64,000 bases of DNA from Burkholderiales bacterium. Lineage in GTDB: Bacteria > Pseudomonadota > Gammaproteobacteria > Burkholderiales > Casimicrobiaceae. A program made the translations under genes and the position numbers. The stretch is taken from positions 248,001-312,000 of the forward strand of contig JADZDD010000025.1 of the NCBI GenBank assembly GCA_020851235.1. Direction: 5' to 3'. Under the pieces are notes generated by a model, which saw only the letters and a program-made list of their open reading frames with translations, did not search any database and was not told the origin of the DNA. Shown here piece by piece: positions 37,761 to 47,430 of the stretch. Within the stretch, counting starts at the first letter, position 1; every line of letters begins with the position of its first letter.

Positions 37761-38747
37761 ATGTCATTTGCCCGTGCCGTCCGCAGATCGTGCCTGCTCG
37801 CCGTGCTGTGTCTTGCTGGCGCAGGTGCTGCGGCCCAGGACGCGTTTCCGTCGCGACCCGTCAAGATCGTCGTGGGGTCGGAGGCGGGCAGCGCGCCCGA
37901 CGTGCTTGCCCGTGCCGTCGCGCAGGAGATGGCGCCGCTGCTCGGTCAGGCGGTCATCGTCGAGAACAAGGCCGGCGCCACCGGAACGATCGGTGCGGCC
38001 GTTGTCGCTCAGGCGCCGCCCGACGGCTACACGCTGCTGATGGGAACCGTGTCGAACATCGCGCTCGCTCCGCTGTTCTACCCGATCAAGTACGACCCCA
38101 ATCGCAGCTTCACGCCCATCGGAATGGTCGCGTCGGTTCCCCTCGTCCTCGTCGTCTCGCCCAAGCTCGGAGCGAACAGTTTCGCGGAGTTGAAGGCCAA
38201 GGCGGCACAGGTTGCCGGCGCCGACGGGATCGACTACGCGTCGCCCGGCGTCGGTGGCCCGCAGCATCTGGCCGGCGTGCTGCTGCAGCGGCCGCTCGGG
38301 GCGCGGCTCGTGCACATTCCCTACAAGAGTGGCGGGGCAGCGATGACGGCCGTGGCCGCCGGCGACGTGCAGATCGCCTTCGCTGGCATTCCAGCTGCCG
38401 CCGGACTCGCTCACGGGAAGAAGGTCGTGCCCCTGCTCGTGACCGCGCCCAAGCGTTCGCCGGCGATGCCCGATGTACCGTCCGCGACGGAGGTTGGCTT
38501 GTCGGGATTCGACATCGACAACTGGCACGCGCTCTTTGCACCGGCGGGGGTGCCGGCACCGGTGCAGGCGACGCTCGAGGCTGCGTTGCGCAAGGCGCTC
38601 GCCACCGCGACGGTGCGCGACATCTTCCAGAAGGCGGGCGCCGAGCCGGTCGCCGGGACCGGGGCCGAACTGGGTGCGATGGTGGCGGCTGAAACCAGGC
38701 GCTGGGCGGGCGTGGTCGCCGACAACAAGCTCAAGGGCGCCCAGTGA
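37761..38747 (+). CDS. Bug/TctC family tripartite tricarboxylate-type receptor
   Basis: A 328-residue periplasmic receptor with a signal peptide ending near GAAAQ (about 27). The Bug core is FPSRPVKIVVGSEAGSAPDVLARAV, VENKAGATGTIGAAVV, PPDGYTLLMGTVS and HIPYKSGGAAMTAVAAGDVQ. The PGG of the usual VPFPPGG loop reads EAGSAPD, so its ligand contacts may differ. It is divergent from lysR and 106 bases upstream of a sulfatase gene, suggesting a shared substrate pathway. Confidence 0.92.
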   Translation: MSFARAVRRSCLLAVLCLAGAGAAAQDAFPSRPVKIVVGSEAGSAPDVLARAVAQEMAPLLGQAVIVENKAGATGTIGAAVVAQAPPDGYTLLMGTVSNIALAPLFYPIKYDPNRSFTPIGMVASVPLVLVVSPKLGANSFAELKAKAAQVAGADGIDYASPGVGGPQHLAGVLLQRPLGARLVHIPYKSGGAAMTAVAAGDVQIAFAGIPAAAGLAHGKKVVPLLVTAPKRSPAMPDVPSATEVGLSGFDIDNWHALFAPAGVPAPVQATLEAALRKALATATVRDIFQKAGAEPVAGTGAELGAMVAAETRRWAGVVADNKLKGAQ

Positions 38748-38853
38748 ACGGTCCGCACGGTACAGACAGCATGAGCGCAAGGTGCGGAACGGATCGATGG
38801 TTGCATCGCACGGGGTTGTTCCGCACCGCGATGCGACGGCACGGAGGTGGTGT

Positions 38854-40314
38854 GTGACGCAACCAACGAACCTCCTCGTCATCATGGATGACGAGCACAA
38901 CAAGAAGATCCTGGGGTGCAACGGGCATCCGCTGGTGCAAACGCCCCATCTCGATCGGCTCGCTGCCGAGGGCACGATCTTCGACAGCGCGTACTCGAGT
39001 TCGCCGATCTGCGTTCCGGCGCGGGCGGCGTTTGCAACCGGGCGCTACGTTCACGACAACCGCTGCTGGGACAACGCGATCGCCTACGACGGACGCATCC
39101 CGAGCTGGGCGCACCGGTTGCGGGCTGCGGGTCACGTGGTCACGTCCATCGGCAAGCTGCACTACACCAACGACGAGATCGATGCCGGCTTCACCGAGCA
39201 GATCATTCCGATGCACATCGAGGCCGGAGTGGGCGACCTGTACGGGCTCATCCGCGATCCGCTGCCGCGGCGACACCAGTCGGCCGATCTCGCGCGCAGC
39301 ATTGGACCGGGCGAGAGCAGCTATACCCGCTACGATCGCGACATCACGACGCGCACCGTCGATTGGCTGCGCAATGACGGGCGTCGCTTGCACGCGAAGC
39401 CGTGGGTCCTGTTCACGTCGTTCATCGCGCCGCACTCGCCGCTGATCGCGCCGCCCGAGTATTTCGCGCTGTATCCACCGAGTCACATCGAGCTTTCCCC
39501 CAAGCGGGTGCCCTATCATCCGTGGATCAAGGCGTGGAACGATTGCTACGGCTTCGACGACTATTTCGAAAGCGACGAGCAGCGTCGCATCGCCGTGGCG
39601 TCCTATTACGGTCTGTGCTCGTTCCTCGACGCCAACGTGGGTCGCATCCTCGCCACACTCGAGGAGACCGGACTCGCCGCGACGACACGCGTGATCTTCC
39701 TCGCCGATCACGGCGACAACCTCGGCGCGCGCGCGTTGTGGGGCAAATCCACGATGTACGAGGAGTCGGCTGGAATCCCCGTGATCGCGCGAGGTCCGGA
39801 GTTCGCCGCCGGCGTGCGCGTGCGGACACCGATCTCGCACGTCGATTTTCACCCCACGATCACCGCTGCCGTCGGAGCGCCTGACGCAAGCGTCGGTCTG
39901 CCCGGCAGGCCGATCCAGGACATCGCGCGCGAACCCTACGACCCGACCCGCATCGCTTTCAGCGAATACCACGCGGCCGGGGGCGTGAGCGCCGCCTACA
40001 TGCTGCGCCGCGGTCCGTACAAGTACATTCACTACACGGGTTTCTCCCCCGAGCTCTTCGATCTCGAACGCGATCCCGAAGAGGTGCGCGATCTTGCCGG
40101 TGATCCGGCGATGGTCGGGGTGCTCGCCGATTTCGAGCGCGCGCTTTGCGCCATCTGCGACCCCGACCAGACGGACGCCGACGCGAAGCGCGACCAGCAG
40201 GCGCTCATCGCCGCACACGGCGGCAGGGAGAAGATTCTCGCGCGTGGCGGGAGCAGCTACACGCCGATCCCCGGCGAAGCGGTCAATCTCCTCGGCAACG
40301 ACACCGCGGCGTGA
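38854..40314 (+). CDS. sulfatase-family hydrolase
   Basis: A 486-residue arylsulfatase-type alkaline-phosphatase-superfamily enzyme. It has the metal ligands LLVIMDDEHNKK, the formylglycine signature CVPARAAFATGR (Cys 53, CxPxR), GKLHYTND and LADHGDNLGARALWGKSTMYEES. It lacks an obvious signal peptide, so cytoplasmic action after uptake is likely. The pattern resembles choline-sulfatase-like enzymes, but the substrate is not determined. GTG at 38854 has GGAGG six bases upstream. Context with a LysR regulator and a Bug receptor suggests uptake and desulfation of one organosulfate. Confidence 0.88.
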   Translation: MTQPTNLLVIMDDEHNKKILGCNGHPLVQTPHLDRLAAEGTIFDSAYSSSPICVPARAAFATGRYVHDNRCWDNAIAYDGRIPSWAHRLRAAGHVVTSIGKLHYTNDEIDAGFTEQIIPMHIEAGVGDLYGLIRDPLPRRHQSADLARSIGPGESSYTRYDRDITTRTVDWLRNDGRRLHAKPWVLFTSFIAPHSPLIAPPEYFALYPPSHIELSPKRVPYHPWIKAWNDCYGFDDYFESDEQRRIAVASYYGLCSFLDANVGRILATLEETGLAATTRVIFLADHGDNLGARALWGKSTMYEESAGIPVIARGPEFAAGVRVRTPISHVDFHPTITAAVGAPDASVGLPGRPIQDIAREPYDPTRIAFSEYHAAGGVSAAYMLRRGPYKYIHYTGFSPELFDLERDPEEVRDLAGDPAMVGVLADFERALCAICDPDQTDADAKRDQQALIAAHGGREKILARGGSSYTPIPGEAVNLLGNDTAA

Positions 40315-40330
40315 CGCGGCACGCGCCGTC

Positions 40331-41683
40331 TCACGCTTTCTGGAAGGCGTAGATCGACGGAAGACGCAGGATCTGCGTCAGCTCGTCGAGAGCGCGCCGC
40401 GATTCGTCGAGGAGCGCCGGATCGCCGAGGTCGGCGGGTGCGAGGCGGTCGCGGTAGCAGCGACAAATCCACGACTCCAATGCGGTGGCGAGAGCGTCGT
40501 CGACGAACACGTTGCCGGTGACCGCGGCGCGTTCGGCGTCGGTGAGCGGCACGCGCAGGCGCAAGCATGCGGGCCCGCCACCGTTACGCATGCTCTCGCG
40601 CAGGTCGAAGGTGACGACTTCGCGGATGGGACCCGTGCCGTCGGCGAGCCGATCGAGGTACGCCGCAACCGGCGCATGTTCGCGGCACTCCGCCGGTGCC
40701 ACGAGGAGCATGCCACCCGCGGTTCGCTCCAGGAGCTGGCTGTTGAAGAGGTACGTCGCCACCGCGTCGGCGAGTGTCACGTCGGCGTCGGAGACGACGA
40801 TCGGGACGAGCGCGCCCTGCATGCGCTGCCCGACCTCGGCGAGCACCCGGGCGCCGTCGATCCATGCCTTCTCGTGACAGAAGAGGACGCGCCCGGCGCC
40901 GACCGCGATCACGTCGTTGTGGAATACGCCGGCATCGATGGCCGCCGGGTCCTGTTGCGCGTAGAGCGTTCGCCGCGGATCGAGGCCGTGGCGACGTGCG
41001 ATCGCCTGCGCAGCCTCCCGCGTCTGCCGCGCCGGAAAGCGGCGCGGCACGGGGCCTTCACCGTATCCGCGGCGGCCGTACACGAAGAGGTCGACGCCGC
41101 GATCGTCGGCGGCGACGAGTCGCGTGTGGTTGGCCGCACCCTCGTCGCCCATCTGCACCGCCGCGGGAAGCGGGTCGTGCACCGTGAAGCACCGGGCGTC
41201 GGCGAAGATCGCGCGCAGGATGCGCGTGGTTGCGCCCGCTTCGAGCGAACGATGGAACTGCGTCGCGAGATTGGCCGGGGTGAAGTGCACGCGGCCGTCG
41301 GCCGTGTCGTCCGACGCGCTCACCGTGGCGGCGTTGGCGACCCACATCGCGGCGGCGGAGGCGCACGCCGCGAGGAGCGCCGGCGCTTCGCGCGCGGCCG
41401 CACGCAGCACGGTTGCATCGTCGCCGGCGAAACCGAGCGCGCGCAGCGCGCCGACCGCGGGTCGCTCCTGCGGCGGCAGCACGGCCTGCGGGTAGCCGCG
41501 TGCCGCGAGCGCGCGGATGCGGGTGAGCGCCTGCAGCGCGGCGTCACGCGGATGCGCGATGCGTGCCGCGTTGCGCGTCGCGGCGAGATTGCCGCGCGCG
41601 AGTCCGGCGTGGTTGTGGGTCGGGCCGGGCAGGCCGCCGAAGTCGACTGTGACCGGACGCCGCTTCGCGCGGGAAGCCCGCAT
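40331..41683 (-). CDS. astB: N-succinylarginine dihydrolase
   Basis: AstB, second enzyme of the arginine succinyltransferase pathway, converts succinylarginine to succinylornithine, ammonia and CO2. The 450-residue protein shows [46 protein letters not shown] and the nucleophile Cys 373 in [16 protein letters not shown]. It ends 16 bases from the convergent sulfatase and starts five bases after astA. It is the last gene of a ridA-astC-astA-astB set. Confidence 0.96.
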   Translation of the reverse strand: MRASRAKRRPVTVDFGGLPGPTHNHAGLARGNLAATRNAARIAHPRDAALQALTRIRALAARGYPQAVLPPQERPAVGALRALGFAGDDATVLRAAAREAPALLAACASAAAMWVANAATVSASDDTADGRVHFTPANLATQFHRSLEAGATTRILRAIFADARCFTVHDPLPAAVQMGDEGAANHTRLVAADDRGVDLFVYGRRGYGEGPVPRRFPARQTREAAQAIARRHGLDPRRTLYAQQDPAAIDAGVFHNDVIAVGAGRVLFCHEKAWIDGARVLAEVGQRMQGALVPIVVSDADVTLADAVATYLFNSQLLERTAGGMLLVAPAECREHAPVAAYLDRLADGTGPIREVVTFDLRESMRNGGGPACLRLRVPLTDAERAAVTGNVFVDDALATALESWICRCYRDRLAPADLGDPALLDESRRALDELTQILRLPSIYAFQKA

Positions 41684-41688
41684 CGCCG

Positions 41689-42738
41689 TCAGCGGTCGCG
41701 CGGCGCGAGCGGCACCGCGCGGACCCGGTCACCGGCGCCGACGCGCAGCGCGGCGCACGCCGCTGGCGTCAGCGGCAGACGGTCGAGGTGCGCGGGCGCG
41801 CTGACGACGGTCGCGCGAAAGTCGGCGAAGCGGCGGTTGCACACGAGCCAGCCGACGTCGTCGCGCCGGTCGTCGGTCGCGTCCCCGGCTTCGAGCGCCA
41901 CCGGCAGGAGCTGCGATTGGCGCACGGCGTGGATGTTGTCGCGGTAGCACTCGAGCGTCGGGCCGGCGTCGAAGATGTCGACGTAGCCTTCGTGGCGAAA
42001 GCCCTCCTGCTCGAGCATCGCGCGCGCGGGTGCGGTGTCGACGTGCACCTTGCCGATGACGTCGCGGGCCGCGGCCGGAAGGAGGTTCACGTAGACCGGG
42101 TGGCGCGGCATCAGTTCGGCGATGAACGCCTTCTGGCCGAGGCCGGTGAGGTGGTCGGCCGTTCCGTACTCCATCGCGAAGAAATGCCGGCCGAGTCCTT
42201 CCCAGAACGGACTCCTGCCGTCGGCGTCGAGGACGCCGCGCAGCTCGGCGATGATCTTGGTCGCGAAGCGGTCGGCGAACTCGGCGATGAACAGCAGGCG
42301 CGACTTCGCGAGCAGCGCGCCGTTCTTCGCGCGCCGGTACGCCGCATCGAGGAAGAGCGACCCGAGCTCCGAGCTGCCGGTATGGTCGTTGCCGAGGAAG
42401 AGCGTCGGTGTCGTCGTGTACACGCCGAGTTGCCGCGACGCGTGCACGAGCGTGCCCACACGATAGTTGTACCAGGGTTCGGTCAGGCCCACCGCCGCTT
42501 CGATGGCACTGATGCCCACGACCGTGTCGCCGTTGCTCGCGGATGCTTGCACGAGGACGAAGACGTAACACGCTTCGGCGAGCTTCGCCTGCCCGGCAAA
42601 CGAGGCGAGCGAGCGCTCGATGCGCGCCGCGAGCCGCTCGCGGTCGGCAGGCAGCGTGGTGAGGCCGCTGCCGGTGCGCGCGGAGAGCGCGAAGATCGCA
42701 GGCAGATCGTCGCGGGCGATCGGCCGCACGTGGAACAT
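41689..42738 (-). CDS. astA: arginine N-succinyltransferase
   Basis: AstA transfers succinyl from succinyl-CoA to arginine. The 349-residue protein has the GNAT-like family pattern: [92 protein letters not shown]. It lies 29 bases after astC and 5 bases before astB. Only one subunit type is present, unlike organisms with paired AruF/AruG genes. Confidence 0.96.
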   Translation of the reverse strand: MFHVRPIARDDLPAIFALSARTGSGLTTLPADRERLAARIERSLASFAGQAKLAEACYVFVLVQASASNGDTVVGISAIEAAVGLTEPWYNYRVGTLVHASRQLGVYTTTPTLFLGNDHTGSSELGSLFLDAAYRRAKNGALLAKSRLLFIAEFADRFATKIIAELRGVLDADGRSPFWEGLGRHFFAMEYGTADHLTGLGQKAFIAELMPRHPVYVNLLPAAARDVIGKVHVDTAPARAMLEQEGFRHEGYVDIFDAGPTLECYRDNIHAVRQSQLLPVALEAGDATDDRRDDVGWLVCNRRFADFRATVVSAPAHLDRLPLTPAACAALRVGAGDRVRAVPLAPRDR

Positions 42739-42767
42739 CGTCGCGCGCCGTCGTCCGCGGACGTGCG

Positions 42768-44066
42768 CTACCGCAGCGCCTGGTCGAGCGCCTTCTCGAG
42801 GCGCCCGAGGCCTTCGAGAATCTCGTCGAGCGAGATGACGAGCGACGGCGCGATGCGGACCACGTCGGGTCCGGCCACGAGGAGCATGAGCCCGGCGTCG
42901 CCGGCGGCGCGCACGACGTCCATCGCCTTCCCCTTCCACGCTGCCGCGAGTTCGCAGCCGATCCAGACGCCCTCGCCGCGGATGTCGGCAAAGACGTTGC
43001 GACGTGCGTCGATGGCTTTCAGCCCTTCGATGAACAGCGCGTGCCGCGCCTTGACGCCGTCGAGGACCTCGGTGGTGTTGATGACGTCGAACGCGGCACC
43101 TGCCACCGCGCAGGCGAGCGGATTGCCGCCGAACGTGGTGCCGTGCACGCCGACACCGAACACGCTCGCGACGTCCGCGGTGGTGAGGAGCGCGCCGATC
43201 GGAAAGCCGCCGGCGAGCCCCTTGGCGCTCGTCAGGATGTCCGGAACGATGCCCTTTTGCATGTACGAGAAGAGCGCGCCGGTGCGTCCCATGCCGCTTT
43301 GGATCTCGTCCAGGACGAGGAGCGCGCCGTGCGTGGTGCACAGGCGGCGCGCCGCCTGCAGGAACGCGGGTGTGCCGGGCGTCATGCCGCCCTCGCCTTG
43401 CATCGGCTCGAGCAGCACCGCGCAGATCGTGTCGCCCGCTTGCGCAAACTGCGCCTCGAGCGCGGCGACGTCGTTGTAGGCGATGTGCGTGATGCCTTCG
43501 GGGTTGGGCCCGAAGCCGCTCGCGTACTTCGCCTGGCCGCCGGCCGTGACCGTGAACAGCGTGCGGCCGTGGAACGAATTGAGCGTCGAGATCACGCGAA
43601 ACTTCTTCGGCCCGAAGCGATCGTGCGCGTAGCGGCGCGCGAGCTTCAAGGCCGCCTCGTTCGCCTCGGCACCGGAGTTGCAGAAGAAGACGCGTTCGGC
43701 GAACGTGTGCTCGACCAGCCGGCGCGCGAGGCGCAGCGCGGGTTCGTTGGTGAACCAGTTCGACACGTGCCACAGCGTATGCGCCTGCTCGGTGAGCGCA
43801 CGCACGAGCGCGGGATGGCAATGGCCGAGTGAGGTGACCGCGACGCCGGCCGCGAAGTCGATGTACATCTTCCCGTCCTGATCCCACACGCGCGAGCCTT
43901 CGCCACGCACGGGAACGAACGGTGCCGGCGCGTAGATCGGCAGCATGAGCTCGTCGAACATCGCGCGCGTGACGGGCGCCGTCGCGGCGGCCGAAGGGAC
44001 GATCCCGGCGTCGCGCCGGGTGGTGGCGGCCACGAGGGCCTTGGCGGAGGCTTCGCTCATCGGCAT
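42768..44066 (-). CDS. astC: succinylornithine/acetylornithine aminotransferase
   Basis: A 432-residue class-III PLP aminotransferase. Motifs: [70 protein letters not shown] and the PLP Lys in [16 protein letters not shown]. By sequence it could be ArgD or AstC; direct linkage to astA and astB argues for succinylornithine transaminase. It begins three bases after the ridA stop. A second ATG two codons in (MSEAS) is an alternative start. Confidence 0.92.
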   Translation of the reverse strand: MPMSEASAKALVAATTRRDAGIVPSAAATAPVTRAMFDELMLPIYAPAPFVPVRGEGSRVWDQDGKMYIDFAAGVAVTSLGHCHPALVRALTEQAHTLWHVSNWFTNEPALRLARRLVEHTFAERVFFCNSGAEANEAALKLARRYAHDRFGPKKFRVISTLNSFHGRTLFTVTAGGQAKYASGFGPNPEGITHIAYNDVAALEAQFAQAGDTICAVLLEPMQGEGGMTPGTPAFLQAARRLCTTHGALLVLDEIQSGMGRTGALFSYMQKGIVPDILTSAKGLAGGFPIGALLTTADVASVFGVGVHGTTFGGNPLACAVAGAAFDVINTTEVLDGVKARHALFIEGLKAIDARRNVFADIRGEGVWIGCELAAAWKGKAMDVVRAAGDAGLMLLVAGPDVVRIAPSLVISLDEILEGLGRLEKALDQALR

Positions 44067-44069
44067 GGA

Positions 44070-44438
44070 TTACGCGGGCGCGGTCGCCACGATCTGGATC
44101 TCGACCTTGTAGTCGGGGTGCGCGAGCGCCGCTTGCACCGTCGCGCGTGCCGGTGTCGCGCCGGGGACGACCCAGCGTTCCCATACCGCGTTCAAGGTGG
44201 GGAAGTCCGCCATGTCGGGCAGGTAGACCGTCGCCGAAAGGAGGCGAGACTTGTCGCTGCCGACCTCGCCCAGGAGGCGGTCGATCGTGGCGAGCACCTG
44301 CTGCGTCTGCGCGGCCATGTCGACGCTCTTGTCGTCGGCCACCTGACCGGAGAGGTAGACGATGCGCTCACCGTGGCCAGGTGTGAAGACGACGGCGTCG
44401 GACATGCGCTTTCCCGGATGGCGGCGTTCGATCGGCAT
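44070..44438 (-). CDS. RidA family enamine/imine deaminase
   Basis: A 122-residue YjgF/YER057c/UK114-type protein. Characteristic segments are VVFTPGHGERIVYLSGQVA, MAAQTQQVLATIDRLLGEVG, LLSATVYLPDMADFPTLNAVW and ARATVQAAL. RidA proteins hydrolyse reactive enamine/imine intermediates formed by PLP enzymes; here it heads the ast operon just before the astC aminotransferase. The ATG at 44438 has AAGGA upstream. The Arg of RATV expected for substrate carboxylate binding is present. Confidence 0.92.
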   Translation of the reverse strand: MPIERRHPGKRMSDAVVFTPGHGERIVYLSGQVADDKSVDMAAQTQQVLATIDRLLGEVGSDKSRLLSATVYLPDMADFPTLNAVWERWVVPGATPARATVQAALAHPDYKVEIQIVATAPA

Positions 44439-44476
44439 GCTGGTTATCCTTATGCAATGGACAGACGGGATCGAGC

Positions 44477-44482
44477 ATTCTA
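44477..44482 (-). promoter_or_regulatory. putative -10 (TAGAAT) for ridA-ast operon
   Basis: TAGAAT on the minus strand 38 bases before the ridA start, in the 44-base divergent gap with the DUF423 gene. It abuts the DUF423 ATG, so the two promoters must overlap. No -35 was found. Confidence 0.45.
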
Positions 44483-44911
44483 ATGGCAATCGACAGCCGT
44501 GATTTCCGCACGCCTCGCGACGCCCCGCGGCGCATGCGTGTCGCGCGGATGGTGCTTGCGGGCGGCGCGCTCGCCATGGCGCTCGCGGTGGCACTCGGGG
44601 CGTTCGGCGCGCACGGGCTGCGCGGGCGCGTTTCCGTCGACATGCTCGCCGTGTGGCAGACCGCGGTGCGCTACCACGCCTGGCACGGCCTCGCGCTCGT
44701 CCTCGTCGGGCTCCTGCTCGCGCGCGAACCCGCGGCACGCGGGCTCGTGCCGGCAGCCGCGTGCTTTGCCGTCGGTATCGTGCTCTTCTCGGGAAGCCTG
44801 TACGCGCTGGTGCTCGTCGAGGCGCGCGGTCTGGGCGCACTGACGCCGCTCGGCGGCGTTGCCTTCGTCGCCGGCTGGCTCACGCTGGCGTGGGCGGCGT
44901 GGCGGGGGTAG
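44483..44911 (+). CDS. DUF423 family membrane protein (YgdD-like)
   Basis: A 142-residue protein with four hydrophobic segments and the family signature LGAFGAHGLRGRVS, then WQTAVRYHAWHGLALVLVGLL, VLFSGSLYALVL and LTPLGGVAFVAGWLTLAW. Function is unknown. It is divergent from ridA-astCAB and convergent with a Bug receptor gene (22 bases apart). Confidence 0.88.
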   Translation: MAIDSRDFRTPRDAPRRMRVARMVLAGGALAMALAVALGAFGAHGLRGRVSVDMLAVWQTAVRYHAWHGLALVLVGLLLAREPAARGLVPAAACFAVGIVLFSGSLYALVLVEARGLGALTPLGGVAFVAGWLTLAWAAWRG

Positions 44912-44933
44912 CGTGAGGCGAGGGCGTGCAGGC

Positions 44934-45935
44934 TCAGTCGACCTTGGCTCCGGAGGCCTTGACGATGCGGGCGTACTTGGCGAGCTCGTCGGCGACGAAG
45001 CGCTTGAAGGCCTCGGGCGTGTCCGGGCTGGGCGCGGCGCCATCGGCGATGAGCTTCTCGCGCACGTCGGGTGAGTTCAGGATCCGCGTCACGTCGGTGT
45101 TCCACTTGGCGACGACGGCGTCGGGCGTGCCGGCCGGCGCGAAGAGGCCGTACCAGGTCGAGATGTCGAAGCCGGTCAGTCCCGCCTCGGCCATCGTCGG
45201 CAGATCGGGCACGAGCGGCGAGCGCTGCGCGGTCGTGACGGCCAGCGCCTTGAGCTTGCCGGCCTTCACCTGCGCCATCGCGTTGGCGAGATTGTCGAAC
45301 ATGAACTGCGTATCCCCGGCCAAGAGCGCCTGCGTCGCCGGTGCGGCACCCTTGAACGGAATGTGCACGGCGTCGGTCCCGGTGTCGACCTTGTAGAGCT
45401 CGCCCGCGAGGTGGCCGGCGCTGCCGTTGCTGCCCGAGCCGAACGAGAGTTTCCCCGGGTTCGCCTTCGTGTACGCGATGAAGTCCTGCACGGTGTTGAC
45501 CGGCGAGCTCGCGTTGACGACGAGCACGTTCGGCGTGGTCGCGATGCGGGTGATCGGCACGAAATCGCGTGCGGCGTCGTACGGCATCGTCTTGTACAGG
45601 CTCGGATTGACGGCGTGCGTGGACAGGGCGCCGAGCAGGATCGCGTAGCCGTCGGCCGGGGACTTCGCGACGAGGTCGGCGCCGATGTTGCCGCCGGCGC
45701 CGGGCTTGTTCTCGACCACGACCGATTGCCCCCACTGCTCGGAGAGTTTCTGCGCGACGAGCCGTCCGGCGCGATCGAGCGACCCACCGGGCGGGAAGGG
45801 CACCACGAGCTTGACCGGCCTGGTCGGGTACGCCTGCGCGAGCGCCGGGGTGGGGGCGGCCGCGGCGGTGAGCGCGAAGGCCGCGGTGACAGCGCCAAGG
45901 AAGCGTGCGGCGCGGCGTAAGCTTCGGTTTTCCAT
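44934..45935 (-). CDS. Bug/TctC family tripartite tricarboxylate-type receptor
   Basis: A 333-residue periplasmic receptor. The signal peptide ends near PALAQA (about 34). The family core is complete: YPTRPVKLVVPFPPGGSLDRAGRLVAQKL, VENKPGAGGNIGADLVA, SPADGYAILLG, VHIPFKGAAPATQALLAGD and PTMAEAGLTGFDISTWYGLF. The AAGGAG site lies 12 bases before the ATG, and a TAGAAT hexamer lies 32 bases upstream. No permease genes are adjacent. Confidence 0.93.
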   Translation of the reverse strand: MENRSLRRAARFLGAVTAAFALTAAAAPTPALAQAYPTRPVKLVVPFPPGGSLDRAGRLVAQKLSEQWGQSVVVENKPGAGGNIGADLVAKSPADGYAILLGALSTHAVNPSLYKTMPYDAARDFVPITRIATTPNVLVVNASSPVNTVQDFIAYTKANPGKLSFGSGSNGSAGHLAGELYKVDTGTDAVHIPFKGAAPATQALLAGDTQFMFDNLANAMAQVKAGKLKALAVTTAQRSPLVPDLPTMAEAGLTGFDISTWYGLFAPAGTPDAVVAKWNTDVTRILNSPDVREKLIADGAAPSPDTPEAFKRFVADELAKYARIVKASGAKVD

Positions 45936-45967
45936 GTGGGGTCCCGTCTCCTTGCAAATGGATACAA

Positions 45968-45973
45968 ATTCTA
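45968..45973 (-). promoter_or_regulatory. putative -10 (TAGAAT) for the Bug receptor
   Basis: TAGAAT (within CTAGAATTTG) on the minus strand, 32 bases before the receptor ATG and well placed ahead of its AAGGAG site. The -35 region is GC-rich and unconvincing. Confidence 0.45.
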
Positions 45974-46158
45974 GCAAGGCGGGCCCCGGCTCGAGGTAGC
46001 CGATCGACCTGCTTTCCGCGCATAATTCGTAGTTTGCTTCGTGGCGGCGCACGGCCGCACGAACGCCACGTGGCCACCGACGCCCGCGGTTTCCGCGCCG
46101 TTTCCGTGCGTTTTCCCTGCGCCTCGACACCACCTCCACTTCCCCGTCACCCACCCGC

Positions 46159-47388
46159 ATGAGCCGAACTGTCGCCGTCGTCGTCCTCGTCATTGCCGTA
46201 CTGGCCGCTGCTGCCGGCGGGTACTGGTTCGGGACCCGGGGCGCAGGCCAATCCGAGCGTGCACCGGCCACGGCCGGCGCGAGGGGTGCGGGTCCGGCAG
46301 CGCCGGCGGGGATGCCCGTGACGGTCGAGGCGACGAAGGTCGTCGAGTCGCCCATGCCGCAGACGATCACTGCCGTCGGCAGCCTGCGTTCGGACGAGTC
46401 GGTCACGTTGCGTCCGGAGAGCGCGGGCCGGATCAGTGCGATCACGTTCAAGGAGGGCGCGCACGTTGCCAAGGGCACGCCGCTCGTCCGGCTCGACCCT
46501 GCCATCCCCGAAGCCGAGGTGGCGCAGGCGCGCGCCAACCTGACGCTTGCCAAGGCGAAATTCGACCGCGCGGTCGACCTCGCCAATCGCAACTACATCT
46601 CGGGGCAGGCGCGCGACGAGGCGGAGAACAATTTCAAGGTCGCGCAAGCCGCGGTGCAGCTCGCCGAGGCCAAGCTCGCCAAGACGCAGATCGTCGCGCC
46701 GTTCTCCGGCATCATCGGCTTGCGCTCGGTGTCGGTCGGCGACTACGTCAAGGAAGGGGCCGACCTCGTCAACCTCGAGGCGATCGACCCGCTCAAGGTC
46801 GACTTTCGCGTCCCCGAGACGTATCTGCGTCAGGTGCAGCCCGGCCAGTCGATGCAGATCACGCTCGACGCGCTGCCGGGCAAGACGTACGCGGGCAAGA
46901 TCATGGCGCTCAATCCGCTCGTCGACGCCGCGGGGCGCTCGATCGTCATTCGCGCGCAGGTCGCCAACCAGGACACGACGCTGCGTCCCGGCATGTTCGC
47001 GCGCGTGCGGCTCATCACGAGCGACGACGCCAAGGCGCTCGTCGTTCCCGAGCAGGCGCTCGTGCCACAGGGGACCGAGCAGTACGTGTTCAAGATCGTC
47101 GAGGGCAAGTCGCAGCGCGTGCAGGTCGAGGTCGGCCAGCGGCGCGACGCCCTGGTCGAGATCCGCAAGGGTCTCGCCGCGGGCGACCTCGTCGTGACCG
47201 CGGGGCAGCTCAAGCTGCGTGACGGCGTCCCGGTGCAGGTCGTCGCCGCGCCGGCGCCCGGCGGCGCGCCGGCCGCGCCCGCGCGCGGTCCGACCGGCGA
47301 TGTGCAGGGCAGCAGCGAGATGAGTCCGATCGCCCCCGCCCTCGCCGCGCCGAAGACGGCCGCGTCGGGGCGCCTGCCGCGCAGCTGA
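46159..47388 (+). CDS. RND efflux periplasmic adaptor subunit
   Basis: A 409-residue membrane-fusion protein. An N-terminal hydrophobic anchor (VAVVVLVIAVLAAAAGG) leads into the barrel-sandwich hybrid (LRPESAGRISAITFKEGAHV then GTPLVRLDP). A short coiled hairpin (AQARANLTLAKAKFDRAVDL), the second hybrid half (TQIVAPFSGIIGLRSVSVGD) and the beta-barrel (IDPLKVDFRVPETYLRQVQP) follow. It would link the RND pump encoded 42 bases downstream to an outer-membrane channel. A CATAAT hexamer at 46021-46026 is a distant promoter candidate. Confidence 0.93.
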   Translation: MSRTVAVVVLVIAVLAAAAGGYWFGTRGAGQSERAPATAGARGAGPAAPAGMPVTVEATKVVESPMPQTITAVGSLRSDESVTLRPESAGRISAITFKEGAHVAKGTPLVRLDPAIPEAEVAQARANLTLAKAKFDRAVDLANRNYISGQARDEAENNFKVAQAAVQLAEAKLAKTQIVAPFSGIIGLRSVSVGDYVKEGADLVNLEAIDPLKVDFRVPETYLRQVQPGQSMQITLDALPGKTYAGKIMALNPLVDAAGRSIVIRAQVANQDTTLRPGMFARVRLITSDDAKALVVPEQALVPQGTEQYVFKIVEGKSQRVQVEVGQRRDALVEIRKGLAAGDLVVTAGQLKLRDGVPVQVVAAPAPGGAPAAPARGPTGDVQGSSEMSPIAPALAAPKTAASGRLPRS

Positions 47389-47430
47389 TGCCGGGCTTCC
47401 GCCACCTCGCACGAATCGCGTGAGCGCGCC

